This document shows, one piece after another, positions 1-11,766 of a stretch of DNA of 64,000 nt. Numbering within the stretch: the first letter of the stretch is position 1; every line of letters starts with the position of its first letter. The translations under genes and the position numbers were made by a program. The notes beneath the pieces are model-generated. The model was given only the letters and a program-made list of their open reading frames with translations, was not told where the DNA came from and made no database searches. The stretch comes from Anadara kagoshimensis (lineage: Eukaryota; Mollusca; Bivalvia; Arcoida; Arcidae): contig CM037874.1 of the NCBI GenBank assembly GCA_021292105.1, forward strand, positions 16,412,615 through 16,476,614, in the 5' to 3' direction.

Positions 1-87
1 TGTTTCAAATTTTGCTGATCTATTTTCTTACCACTAATAAAAATATTTAACAAAATCAGAATATAGATGTAAAAATAAGCTAAGAAT

Positions 88-206
88 GAGCTTCAAAATG
101 GTACTTTAAATTCATAAATATCTTGGAAACTAACAAAATTATGCAAATTTCAAATTTGTTAGATTTAAGTTAAGGAAAATATTAGTTAAGGAATGATTGT
201 GAATCC
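88..206 (+). repeat. Fragment of the TTCACAATCATTCC MITE family (one end only)
   Basis: The segment ends with TTAAGTTAAGGAAAATATTA then GTTAAGGAATGATTGTGAA, matching the 3' end of the complete inverted-repeat element at 54244-54508. The 5' inverted repeat is missing, so this is a truncated copy. Confidence 0.6.
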
Positions 207-1136
207 AAGGGTGTTATTAGTTTTAATCAATACCTGTATTTTATTCAATATAAATAAATAAACACATGCAACTCAAAAATTTAAATAGGGTTCGGGAACA
301 AGTCAGATGCTTATATCAACCCGTCTCCGTCATTCATGGACTTTTAATAATAAACATTACAAAACATTATCCAGGAATTTTGAAGATGACACAATGAGAC
401 AAACGTTGTGTAATTTCGCACAATAAATGGTATACGATTTAAAAATAATTATTTTAGACTACGATTATAGCTGATTATGTATACCATCTGTGATGAAAGC
501 TGATATTTTATATAACTCAAATTACAATTACAACAGCGGAGTTCAAATTTTGGCATTTTTACAAACCCTGTCTTTTCCTGTGTTATTTTAGTTTAAAGCT
601 TTATGACAAAAGACGGTCAAAACAAGAAAACACTCCACAATGAGACAATCTTTATACCGCAGGTGTGTTTATGGTACAATTTCAAAAGGACTTGGTCCGG
701 TAAGTACGGAAAAATGCCCACGGTTAAAAGTAACGTATATTTCGCATACCATTGAAAAATACCTGAACGTCCCAAATTTGAAGTATGGATCTGTCTTTCT
801 ATCCCTTCTCTCTTACTGTTTGTTTTACTTTTATTTGGCAATTATACAATTTTTGTGGACAGGTTTTATTATTTCGTCAATCAAACGCGCCATAAAGTCT
901 TTAATTCCCTAATCCATTTTTCTTAACTGTTGTTGTTTACTCTAAGCATTATTATTTAAAGTAAACTTTTCAGCGATTGTACATCGATCTATATAAGAAT
1001 ATAACCGTATTTACTTAAATCTTAAACAACAATAAATATACCACTTTAAGAAATCTTACAAGCTAACTTCAAGAGTACTGGATTATCTATTGTCATTGTA
1101 CTATGCACTGGTGTAAACAGACTAGAAACTAGAAAT

Positions 1137-1138
<2 letters not shown>

Positions 1139-1188
<50 letters not shown>
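1139..1188 (+). repeat. (CT)n microsatellite
   Basis: About 25 uninterrupted CT dinucleotides. Similar (CT/GA)n tracts recur about ten times in the window. Confidence 0.97.
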
Positions 1189-1192
<4 letters not shown>

Positions 1193-3234
1193 TTAACTTG
1201 AAAAATGCTGCATGCCATTGTACTGTTTTCTGGTATAAACGGACAAAAAGGTTGAACACCTTCTATCCACCTCTGTAACGAATATTTGAAATAAATTAAA
1301 CGACTAGCGAAAAGAAAAATTGCTTCTTGCTTTTAGTTATAATTTGGTCTTTCTGTTATACAGAAGAGCATTCAAAATTAGTATGTGACATTTTTTTAAT
1401 GTCTCATTTTATATAGAAATGCATTATATAGTTACATGTATATATAATTACTTCTTAACTTTTATATTTATGTATCAGGAGACTGGTACATATAACAATT
1501 TCAATATTTTGATAACTTTATCATGCATTATACTTAAATAAACCATTGCCTATACCAAATTAAAAAAAATAGTAAAAATTAAAGTTTGTTCGCAACAGAA
1601 AATATACATATATTTAATGTGACTGGGCACTGTTTTTGGAGAAGGAATATTAATAATAAAAATACTGCGGTTTAGAATATTTATATTGTACATGCATTAA
1701 TTTGAGCGTGAACGAATCTCGGCGCAAATTTAAATTTGGTAAATTTACATGGACTTGAATTACTGTGAGTTGCATGAATAACCTTGCGCACCATATTTGA
1801 GAGTATTTTAACTTTGCGGTAGATTCAAATTAGTGCTACTATATATCATCGCGAAAAAATTAAAATTAATACAACGCTAAAATAGATACGCTTACAGTGT
1901 TCTATAATTTTGAAATGGTTGTATGTGGTTTATTGTGGTTTTTGCAATGGAAAAGAACAGCTAAAATTGCGGTAGATTTCAGCTTCTGAAATGTGATATC
2001 ACTGCGCCTAAATAGAAAACAGATTGTGGCGGATTAAATCTCATGCAGTGAAATCAAAAATAATAATGAATTATTGAAGATCAATTTTAATGGTTTTAAT
2101 GTTACTGGTAAGGACTTCATTAGAAATCCGTTTTAACCTCGTGATTTCTATAGAGGTATAAATCGTCTTTAATTCCTGATATTTGTATTCATAGAACATT
2201 GAGGAAGTCCCATGACATTTAATACGCTATCATATCGCTATTTTACTAAGATCAGCTCCGTTCCTAGAGGAGTTAAAATTTGTATTAAAATAGAAAAAAA
2301 AATATTGAAAGTATTCCTTATGGAGTAGGAATTGTTGTATCAGGATTAGCATCAGATACACCTGTACCAATTAATTCTGATGATTTAAGTCACGTGACTG
2401 TTACATCTCGTATCTGGTACGAAACTAAAAAGCCACAGCTCCCAACAGAGAAGAGAAAAGAGATTTACATATAATCCGCTTAACTACACAAGTTTCCACT
2501 TGAAGTAATTGAAGTATTATAAGGTTTTGTATCACAAATACGTTTTGTGAAGGAACTATATTTTCTCGCCCAGGTGGAAATTTGGAGTGCATTATCAGGT
2601 GCTTTCCGCTTTGCAGTTTTGTTTTCAACAAATGTAGTTTTCAATGTGTTATTGATCCATATTTCTGAATTCAATTCAGCGTTACGAATTGGAAATCGTC
2701 CCATCGCTGGACACATTTAATTTTTCATCGCTGTTTTTATATTTTTTCCTTTTCATTAATTTTGGGTGTGAGAGTAAGTCTATTCATCCGTCATGTTGTG
2801 TGATGTACGCTCTCGACTTACTCATAGAATAAAGCCATAAAGCCACGCATGCTGAAAATATTTTTTGAAGAATTAAGAAAAATATATAATTTTTGAAATA
2901 TCCCATTTTTAAATCATATAACAGTCCACAGATCTTTGTCTATTGCATACATTATCAGTTTTGGAAGGGATGGTTTAAGTATTAAGCACCCATTTCTGCA
3001 TTACACTGAAATGCAATATTACAACCACTTAAAATGGTCAAATGATTTCGTTGGAGCAACATTCTGATTAGAATTCTTATTTACTTAGAGAGCCTGCCAT
3101 CACAATGATTTCATATATTGTTTCATCAAATAGTTTTTTAAATTATAAAACATAGTTTGACCGGAACCGTAGATCATCAAAATCTCTCGAAACAGATAAT
3201 GGAAGGATGATTTCATTTTACTCCAATCAAAACA

Positions 3235-3293
3235 ATAATAAATAAATAAATAAATAAATAAATAAATATAAATAAATAAATAAATAAATAAAC
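3235..3293 (+). repeat. (AAAT)n microsatellite
   Basis: About 14 AAAT tetranucleotides with one interruption near the middle. It creates a spurious minus-strand reading frame of LFIY repeats. Confidence 0.95.
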
Positions 3294-4136
3294 ATTATAT
3301 TTTTTCATATGCTGCAAACTAGAAGATAAATCCATACTTGTTATAATGAATTCCGAGTCAAATAAATTTGTTTGCCAATAAACAATGTTAAAAAAAACGA
3401 ACAAACGACACACGAACAAAATATACTGTGACCAAATTTAGGCGAGCAATAGATAAATGAAAAGAATGTATTCAGGGCGTGACATAGGTATGTGTTGGAT
3501 GCCCTACGACCCCACCTAACATCCAGTGGTATCAAAATGGGCAAATTTAAAACCCAAATTCTTATTTTACCAATCAGCAACCCATCAATGAGACAAGCAA
3601 ATTTGCATTTCTAAAACCATTCTGGTTTTAGATCTACCACTTGGATGAAAATCTCCAATAAAATCACACACGTTTTGTGTGAATTTTTACTTGGTTAAGG
3701 TTCGGTTATGTATTTCATGATTCCACCCATTCTCAATTGAAAAACATTTGTATAAATATGGTAATCCCTGTACAGATCCAATTGGGTGGAGTTCTGTATC
3801 TCAGAAATTGCGCATACCAATAAACCCTTCATATGTCAAATACGTGCTTTAATATACATAACAATAAGATGTATTGCATGCATCGTTATTTTTTAATTTA
3901 TTAACATTTAATCTGCTTTGCCATTTTCAAAATAAAATTTAAGAATATAAAAATGTCACATTTTTAAAAGAATACTTCCGCATAAAATCAAAGTTAATGT
4001 TAAAATAATTTCCATTATAATGAAATGATAATAAATATTTTGATGTGTTTTTTTCAAAGTTAAAGGAGGCCAAAGCACATCAAGACAAGACAAGACAACA
4101 AGACATAAAAGACTACAGATAGCGGTAATGGGCTGG

Positions 4137-4300
4137 GTATAGTACAGGCCTGTCAAAAGTTTAACACTGCCCTAACTAATTAGTGCCGAAGCGGCAGCTC
4201 ATCTTAGCTGTATCTCTCCACAGCTTTCCGGCAGCTGTTTGATATATCTAGGCATATTTTCTGTCACTAGTTCTCCATATCTGAGCCACTAGGCAGTCGG
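4137..4300 (+). repeat. Partial MITE with GTACAGGCCTGTC terminus
   Basis: The segment starts with AGTACAGGCCTGTCAAAAGT and TTAACAC, matching the inverted repeats of the complete element at 55286-55497. The interior, with its CAGCTG/GCCG-rich part, resembles that element only loosely, and the opposite end is not recognisable. Confidence 0.45.
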
Positions 4301-4810
4301 ACTTAGACTTCTTTTCGTGAAGTTTAAGTCACGGTTAAACTTTAGGCATGTCCGTACTATACCATGCAGTAGGTCTTTTGTCCCGGGTCTTTTTTGTCGG
4401 TCTTAAAGCAGACTATGATGTCCCATTTGATGCATTCATTAAATAAAAATTTACAAACTATATATATAAATTTACGTAGATATTTTCATTAAACCCTGAT
4501 ATTTGAGCGGAATACATTATGTATAGTTTGTAAGTGTTTTTCTCCTTGATATGAATGGTTGTCTAAAATCTCATTAATCAAAAACACAACGAGCCTGAAC
4601 GAGAGCAAGTCGATTTGTTCACGCAAAACAACTAGATTTGCATGGATAACTCCGTAGTTTTCTTTTAATTCTATCTCAATATCTCTATAGTATATTTCTG
4701 TCATGTTTGGGTGGTATGGTAGATGATGGTCTGAAATGGTGCGTAGCGATCTTATGATATGTATCCCCAGTTCGATCATCTAAATTAAACAAAACTGTTT
4801 TCTTATTCCG

Positions 4811-4936
4811 TTTTCATTATTTCCCCATTTTCCTCAGTGTATTTTTTGTAACACCATTTTCATTATTTCCCCATTTTCCTCAGTGTATTTTTTCTAATAC
4901 CATTTTCAATTTTTCCATTTTCCCTTGGTGTATTTT
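4811..4936 (+). repeat. 46-bp tandem repeat, about 2.7 copies
   Basis: A unit beginning TTTTCATTATTTCCCCATTT starts at 4811, 4857 and (diverged) 4903. The first two copies are almost identical, so the duplication is fairly recent. Confidence 0.9.
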
Positions 4937-5879
4937 AAAAACAAACAAACATATCGGTCTGTGTTCAAATCACAATTTAAAAAAAAGAACGAATAAGCTA
5001 AAATGTTAAAAATCAAAGTCAAACAAATATTTTTGATATGAGAAAATAGAAAAAAATGTTCTCAAAGAAAACAAATTTCACATTACTAAAACAAAAATAT
5101 TTGGAGTTTGAAATGAATGACATGGATTTATGTTTGCTACGAGTCAAAAGTTTAACAAATATTTTCTTCTTTGAAATGACGAATCGGATTAAACTTTATT
5201 CTTCAGCTTTATTGCGAGTTATATTGTTATACTTACATATAACTATATGTTAAGACATTAACTTTACTGCCATATACCGGTAATATTTTTTGAATGTTTT
5301 GAATGATAATTTTAAAAAATGGTGTATGAGATTACTGGCCAATTCACAGATTTCCTATAATATCGTATAATATTATACTATCAATAATGAATGAGTACCA
5401 AAATGTTCTTCTTTGCTTTGAGCTTGCTACAGTTGGGTATGATGGTCATTGGGTTTCTCCAGGTTTTAAAGCCATACGTTTTGATATCATTATTATATCA
5501 TTTTTCTTATCTTGTTATTTAAATTATACCCAAAAATATATTTTTTAATCAACTAATGAGTTTAATTGGTACTAACATTATTTTCTTTAAGAATATTCTA
5601 ATTTTGCAAGACTTGGTTCGGTTGCCTATGAAGTAGTTTGAAGAATTGATTGTTGGTTCCGTATGGTAGATAAGGTCGGACCCTTTAATATGTTAATGGA
5701 ACGCCGGTTTTAATAAAAGAATGAGATGGTTAAGACCCTACAAAAATACTTGGACCACACTACAAGATATGGTTTTATTATTATTTTCAGTGGCCGTCCA
5801 AAGTTGGTATTTATATAATTGTTGATTATCTTGCCTTTTGTTTTCTTATTGTTAGCTGTGCTCTAAGTAATTTGGCTAT

Positions 5880-5937
5880 TGTCATATACCTTTTTTTTAA
5901 TTTAATCATGAAATACATTGAAAAATGGTATATGATA
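5880..5937 (+). mobile_element. Tiny MITE, TGTCATATACC class
   Basis: Inverted termini TGTCATATACC and GGTATATGATA enclose the family core TTTAATCATGAAATACATT. The flanking tetranucleotides CTAT and CCAT differ at one position, compatible with a decayed 4-bp target duplication. Confidence 0.75.
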
Positions 5938-6133
5938 CCATTGCTAAGTTCATATCTTTCTATGCTTCAGCTTCCTCTGTATCCGACATTTTTCTAGTGG
6001 AAGTAAAGTTTATGGAAAATATTACCAACACTAGTTTGATCTCAAAATGACCTCATGAAAATAGACGGGCAAACTTTATCTTTTATATTAAAAAATAAAA
6101 ATTGGATTGAAACCTAATAACAATAATAAAGGT

Positions 6134-6141
6134 AAAGCTGT
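6134..6141 (+). repeat. Left 8-bp target-site duplication of the fold-back element
   Basis: AAAGCTGT directly precedes the terminus GTAACAACTCC and is repeated exactly at 10232-10239 after the mirror-image terminus GGAGTTGTTAC. Confidence 0.9.
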
Positions 6142-6692
6142 GTAACAACTCCTAATGAAGTCCGACGCCTAATGAAGTCCGGACTTCATTAGGCGTTGAC
6201 AATTTCGACGCCTAATGAAGTCCACAGATTGGGGCTCAAGACGAGAAGACTTTTTGATATTACCAAAAAAAAGTCTCAAAATTTTACGACTTCGATTTAG
6301 ACCAACTAGAAATAGCAACGTACATTCGGGCACATACATCGTGTGCTTTGTCCAACCGTACCATACCCCGAAAAATTGTTCAGGGGGTATTTATACGAAT
6401 CACCCTGTCCGTCCGTCCGTCCGTCCGTCGGTCCGTCAAAATATCGTGTCAGCTTTACATGTGTAGCTTCCATGTCTATGAATGGATTTTAATCAAACAT
6501 GGAACCAAAGTTATTGTCCGTCTGTCCGTCCGTTCGTCCGTTCGTCCGTCTTGATGTTGGGAAAGGGAGGTATTTGTCTCTCCAAAACCGTTATAGTTTT
6601 AACTCTTTTTGGGGAGGCATAAAAGGTACCAATCGAGAACTATTGTTTAAATAATTGTAATCTAAGAATTTTACGGATGCAACTTGATTGCC

Positions 6693-6728
<36 letters not shown>

Positions 6729-7456
6729 CGATCGATTGGTTTGTTAAATGGTTTTTTTTAGATCTAGTCAAGAATATTTACTTATATCGAGACGTCACCA
6801 GCTATAGATGAAATATTTGAAGTTATTGCCTTTGAGGTGCGTACAGTGTACAGGGAGGGTCTCCAACGAGCCATACTTTCTGTGATACATTGTTATCATG
6901 TGATGCATTGGTTCATCAGGTCTTTTCCGAAGGACCCCGTGACTTTCATTGCTACATGTAAATGACATTAGCAACACCCTGCTATTGTTTTGCATTTTAC
7001 AATATTTTAATCTTGCGTGCATTACCATGCATGTAATAAGGTGCCCAAAAATAAAAATATTTATTTATTTATTTATTCTTATTTTTATCTATCTTCTCCG
7101 CTAAATTTCTCAACAAGGTTTCTTAGAATCCATCATACGTACATGTATATGAAATCAAATGTGATTTTTCCCTCAAACTTCCGTGCTTACTTTATCATCT
7201 GATGGATTTCATTAAGCTTCGAGGCAACAACACGGCTAACGATGTCCCATACTATTTCATCTTATTAAAAGTCTCCGTTTTAATCATAGTTTTGTGCAAC
7301 AGATATATGTTTATTTTTATCATGATAAAAAAGTTTTGCAGTGGCCTTTACATCAACTGTTTTAATAAGTTTAACGCGGAGGATCGTTGATATAGACAAT
7401 ATCTTGTTAGCAGTATTAGATTAAGTAGTAGTATACCTTTCTGAAGCTGAACTGCA
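6142..7456 (+). repeat. Left inverted arm of the fold-back element
   Basis: The order is terminal CGCCTAATGAAGTCC modules (6142-6224), a unique block, (CCGT)n tracts near 6413 and 6520, (TGAT)n at 6692-6738, a SINE fragment, an AAAT/TTTA tract near 7053, and unique sequence ending at the array. It mirrors 8837-10231 with small differences, chiefly microsatellite length and one fewer terminal module. Confidence 0.9.
6776..6985 (-). mobile_element. SINE body/tail fragment inside the left arm
   Basis: Read on the minus strand it gives the SINE body (AATGAAAGTCACGGGGTCCT) and tail (CTATAGCTGGTGACGTCTCG) seen in the full SINE at 43931-44262. The tRNA-like head is absent. The mirror copy is at 9350-9553. 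Confidence 0.65.
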
Positions 7457-7858
7457 TTAGGCGTCGAGGTAACATAACGCCTAATGAAGTCCCTTACTAT
7501 ATCTTATTACAAAATAAATTTCATAAGGCGTGGAGGTACCTTAACGCCTAATGAAGTCCCTTACTATATCTTTGTACATAGTGGATTTCATTAGGCGTCG
7601 AGGTAACGTAACGCCTAATGAAGTCCCTTACTATATCTTTGTGCATAGTGGACTTCATTAGGCGTCGAGGTAACTTAACGCCTAATGAAGTCCCTTACTA
7701 TATCTTTGTACATAGTGGATTTCATTAGACGTCGAGGTAACTTAACGCCTAATGAAGTCCATTACTATATCTTTGTGCATAGTGGACTTCATTAGGCGTC
7801 GAGGTAACTTAACGCCTAATGAAGTCCCTTACTATATCTTTGTACATAGTGGACTTCA
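7457..7858 (+). repeat. 67-bp array, left orientation, 6 units
   Basis: TTAGGCGTCGAGG-type starts occur at 7457, 7524, 7591, 7658, 7725 and 7792, exactly 67 bp apart. Each unit holds an inverted pair (ATTAGGCGT and ACGCCTAAT) around GAGGTAACT and could form its own small hairpin. Confidence 0.95.
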
Positions 7859-8836
7859 TTAGGCGTTACGTTACCTCGACGCCTAATGAAATCCACTATG
7901 TACAAAGATATAGTAAGGGACTTCATTAGGCGTTACGTTACCTCGACGCCTAATGAAATCCACTATGTACAAAGATATAGTAAGGGACTTCATTAGGCGT
8001 TACGTTACCTCGACGCCTAATGAAATCCACTATGTACAAAGATATAGTAAGGGACTTCATTAGGCGTTACGTTATCTCGACGCCTAATGAAATCCACTAT
8101 GTACAAAGATATAGTAAGGGACTTCATTAGGCGTTAAGTTACCTCGACGCCTAATGAAATCCACTATGTACAAAGATGTAGTAAGGGACTTCATTAGGCG
8201 TTAAGTTACATCGACGCCTAATGAAATCCACTATGTACAAAGATATAGTAATGGACTTCATTAGGCGTTAAGTTACTTCGACGCCTAATGAAATCCACTA
8301 TGTACAAAGATATAGTAATTGACTTCATTAGGCGTTAAGTTACCTCGACGCCTAATGAAATCCACTATGTACAAAGATATAGTAATGGACTTCATTAGGC
8401 GTTAAGTTACCTCGACGCCTAATGAAATCCACTATGTACAAAGATATAGTAAGGGACTTCATTAGGCGTTAAGTTACCTCGACGCCTATTGAAATCCACT
8501 ATGTACAAAGATGTAGTAAGGGACTTCATTAGGCGTTAAGTTACATCGACGCCTAATGAAATCCACTATGTACAAAGATATAATAATGGACTTCATTAGG
8601 CGTTAAGTTACTTCGACGCATAATGAAATCCACTATGTACAAAGATATAGTAATTGACTTCATTAGGCGTTAAGTTACCTCGACGTCTAATGAAGTCCAT
8701 TATGTGATAAGATAAAGTAAGGGACTTCATTAGGCGTTATGTTACCCCGACGTCTAATGAAGTCCACTATGTACATGTAACGAGATATAATAAGGGAATT
8801 CATTAGGCGTTATGTTACCTCGACGCCTAATGAAGT
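7859..8836 (-). repeat. 67-bp array, opposite orientation, about 14 units
   Basis: From 7859 the unit runs as its reverse complement (TTAGGCGTTACGTTACCTCG), again every 67 bp, with starts at 7859, 7926, 7993, 8060 and so on. The last units (after about 8690) are more diverged and one carries an insertion. The 14 versus 6 imbalance explains why the dyad centre (about 7871) is off the element midpoint (about 8187). Confidence 0.93.
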
Positions 8837-9349
8837 TCAGCTTTAGAAAGGTATACTATTACTTTATCTAATACTGCTAACAAGATATTGTCTATATATC
8901 AACGATCCTCCGCGTTTTAACTCATTAAAACACTTGATATAAAGTCCACTGCAAAACTTTTTTTTCATGGTAAAAATAAATATATTTGTTGCACATAAAC
9001 TATGATTAAAACGGATGAAATACTATGGGACATCGTTAGCCATGTTGTTGCCTCGAAGCTTAATGAAATCCATCACATGATAAAGTAAGCACGGGAGTTT
9101 GGGGGAAAAAATCACATTTGATTTCATATACATGTACGTATGATGGATTCTAAGAAACCTTGTTGAGAAATTTAGCGGAGAAGATAGATAAAAATAATAA
9201 ATAAATAAATAAATAGATAAATAAATAAATAAATAAATAAATATTATTATATTTTGGGCACCTTATTACATGCGTGGTAATGCACGCAAGATTAAAATAT
9301 TGTAAAATGCAAAACAATAGCAGAGTGTTGCTAATGTTATTTACATGTG

Positions 9350-9553
9350 CAGCTCGGCATTTAGCAATGAAAGTCACGGGGTCCTTCGGAAAAGACCTGA
9401 TAAACCAAAGCATCACATGATAACAATGTATCACAGAAAGTATGGCTCGTTGGAGACCCTCCCTGTACACTGTACGCACCTCAAAGGTAAAAACTTCAAA
9501 TATTCCATCTATAGCTGGTGACATCTCGATATAAGTAAATATTCTTGACTAGA
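9350..9553 (+). mobile_element. SINE body/tail fragment inside the right arm
   Basis: It contains CTCGGCATTTAGCAATGAAA and CTATAGCTGGTGACATCTCG followed by TATTCTTGACT, matching the tail of the SINE at 43931-44262. The tRNA-like head is missing. Confidence 0.65.
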
Positions 9554-9576
9554 TCTAAAGAAACCTATTCAACAAA

Positions 9577-9624
9577 CCAATCAATCAATCAATCAATCAG
9601 TCAGTCTTTCAGTCAGTCAGTCAG

Positions 9625-9701
<77 letters not shown>
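9577..9701 (+). repeat. (TCAA)n microsatellite with TCAG variants
   Basis: About 31 tetranucleotides, with a run of TCAG near 9600-9625. It is part of the right arm and the counterpart of (TGAT)n at 6692-6738. Confidence 0.95.
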
Positions 9702-9703
<2 letters not shown>

Positions 9704-10231
9704 TTCTCGATTGGTACCTTTTATGCCTCCCTAAAAAGAGCTAAAACTATAACGGTCTTTGGAGAGACAAATATATCCCTTTCCCAACGTCCAGACGGAC
9801 GAACGGACGGACAGACGGACAATAACTTTGGTTCCAAGTTTGACCAAAATCCATTCATAGACATGGAAGCTACATATTTAAGCTTACACGATATTTTGAC
9901 GAGCGGGCGGACGGACGGACGGACAGGATGATTCGTATAAATACCCCCTAAACATTTTGCGGGGGTATGGTACGGTTGGACAAAGCACACGATGTATGTG
10001 CCTAAATGTACGTTGCTATTGCTAGTTGGTCTAAATTGAAGTCGTAAAATTTTGAGACTTTTTTTTGGTAATATATAAAAGTCTCCTCGTCTGGAGCCCC
10101 AATCTGTGGACTTTATTAGGCGTCGAAATTGTCAACGCCTAATGAAGTCCGGACTTCATTAGGCGTTGCAATTTCGACGCCTAATGAAGTCCGGACTTCA
10201 TTAGGCGTCGGACTTCATTAGGAGTTGTTAC

Positions 10232-10239
10232 AAAGCTGT
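10232..10239 (+). repeat. Right 8-bp target-site duplication of the fold-back element
   Basis: AAAGCTGT, identical to 6134-6141. Confidence 0.9.
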
Positions 10240-10443
10240 GAAAATCTTCAGTTCTGCTTTGCTCTCTATGCACATGTATTGTTATTATTTTAAAACAATA
10301 TTAAAATGACAGTTTTTCGTTTAATAATTTCCATTATGATTCGCATAAACGATATTATACATTATAAACAGACATCTATACAACACTTGATTTGTGTAAT
10401 GTGACCATTGTGTCCTAACATAATGTAAGCAACTTCGAAGTTC

Positions 10444-10547
10444 TGTCATATACCATTTTTTGAATTTAATCATAAAATACATTCATATTGTCATATACCA
10501 TTTTTTAATGTATTTTATGATTAAGTTAATAAAAATGGCATATGACA
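10444..10547. mobile_element. Tiny MITE, TGTCATATACC class, compound copy with GTTC duplications
   Basis: It begins TGTCATATACC and ends GGCATATGACA. Inside is one truncated copy in one orientation followed by a complete copy in the other. GTTC lies on both sides (10440-10443 and 10548-10551), an exact 4-bp target duplication. It sits 200 bp from the fold-back element. Confidence 0.85.
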
Positions 10548-11269
10548 GTTCCATATATCGCTTATTCGAACCGCCGATTTTTAGAACCTCAAATTGAAGA
10601 CCCTTTCATTTCGAATAACCGAAGTTTGACTGTATTTGAAATAAAATTGGTTAACGAAGCAGATTCTCTCCTTCAGCTTATTGTGTTTTCAAGATACCAA
10701 TCTCCAATTTACGGATTGAGACAAATCTATGTAAGATCTCAATGGTTTTCAAGTCCAGATTTCTTTGTATCGATTAATTCTAGAAATTGGAAATTTTCTG
10801 GCTTCGAAAATAACATTATTCAAGGCCAATATATCATTAACATTTTATGCAGACTTGTCTTCACTTTGTGATACACAAATGAAAATAAAACCCAGTCCAG
10901 TCATAGATTACTATCTGAGAAAAGTTATTATATTTATACTAAGATTTCTAGTAGAATATTTAAAGATAGTATATTGTTGCGTTTCTATTCCATTTTTATT
11001 TGTATGATTAACATTTTTACGAACCAATACCAATGTTCTGTTGTTCAAGAATACGCAAAAATTTTCTAGTAAAATATGTTCAACGTTACTTAAAAATCAT
11101 TTACGCACAACCATGACAACGTCACCATTATCTTGACGTATGCTGTTGTTTACCACGGAGTTTTTGATTGACTTTGCACAAGATTGTAATTATTGTAAAT
11201 CGTATTTAAATAATATTTGTTGTTTTATAATTTTGTAATATGTTTTGAAGTATGTGTACTGTCATTGTC

Positions 11270-11270
<1 letters not shown>

Positions 11271-11329
<59 letters not shown>
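11271..11329 (+). repeat. (TA)n(TG)n microsatellite
   Basis: A short TA run is followed by about 23 TG dinucleotides. Confidence 0.97.
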
Positions 11330-11330
<1 letters not shown>

Positions 11331-11766
11331 GTATAGTGTAACCTCTAATACCACCTCCATGGTACAGAGTATAATAAAGAATAAAGAATCTTGATTTTCA
11401 CTGAAACCGAATGATTAAATGGGAATTGCTTCCTGTCACTTTCTGTGGCGGTTTTGGGTATCTGTTTACTTTTTCTTTAAATACTTAATATTTCCGTAAT
11501 TTATCTTAATAATGTTAAATTACAAATCGGTACTCCAAGTCTGCGTAATTTGCGTCCGTAAATGGGCCACATTCTCAACATCTACAACATATATTTATTT
11601 CCAAACAAATTGGTGATTTTTCCAATTTGAATAATTCAATACAAAGTTTATACCTACAATGTTTCCCCTAACAGATTTTCTACCATAGAAGCATTAAACC
11701 ATTCTTATTTTCACCAATCCCATAAATGCTAATCCCTGTACCAACATGGAGTGCGACAGTCCTGTA

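Larger units (their letters stand above)
6142..10231. mobile_element. 4,090-bp fold-back (long inverted repeat) DNA transposon, non-autonomous
   Basis: The element begins GTAACAACTCC, ends GGAGTTGTTAC, and is flanked by perfect 8-bp repeats AAAGCTGT. Two arms of about 1.3 and 1.4 kb are near-perfect reverse complements, carrying the same order of terminal modules, CCGT microsatellite, TGAT/CAAT microsatellite, SINE fragment, AAAT tract and unique sequence. The middle is a 67-bp tandem array whose orientation flips at about 7.86 kb. The 15-bp word CGCCTAATGAAGTCC or its complement recurs in terminal modules and array units. No open reading frame resembles a transposase, so mobilisation would need an enzyme from elsewhere. 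The 8-bp duplication is compatible with hAT, P or Merlin-type integration, but the superfamily is not determined. It sits in lhx1/5 intron 3, so the pre-mRNA would carry this hairpin. Confidence 0.92.
8837..10231 (-). repeat. Right inverted arm of the fold-back element
   Basis: Reverse complement of 6142-7456. The unique block beginning at 8837 (TTCAGCTTTAGAAAGGTATA) mirrors 7432-7455. The (CAAT)n tract (9577-9701) is more than twice as long as the partner (TGAT)n, and the terminal part has one extra module of about 48 bp. Confidence 0.9.

Noticed and set aside
4489..4779. 96-codon minus-strand frame
   Set aside because: Not recognised, no splice or initiation context, and not supported by neighbouring exons.
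6348..6554. Open frames with VRPSVRPS repeats (and the mirror frame at 9721-9990)
   Set aside because: They translate the (CCGT)n microsatellite in the fold-back arms and have no protein-like sequence otherwise.
7457..8836. CRISPR-like array
   Set aside because: The repeats are contiguous 67-bp units with no unique spacers, and the context is a eukaryotic transposon.
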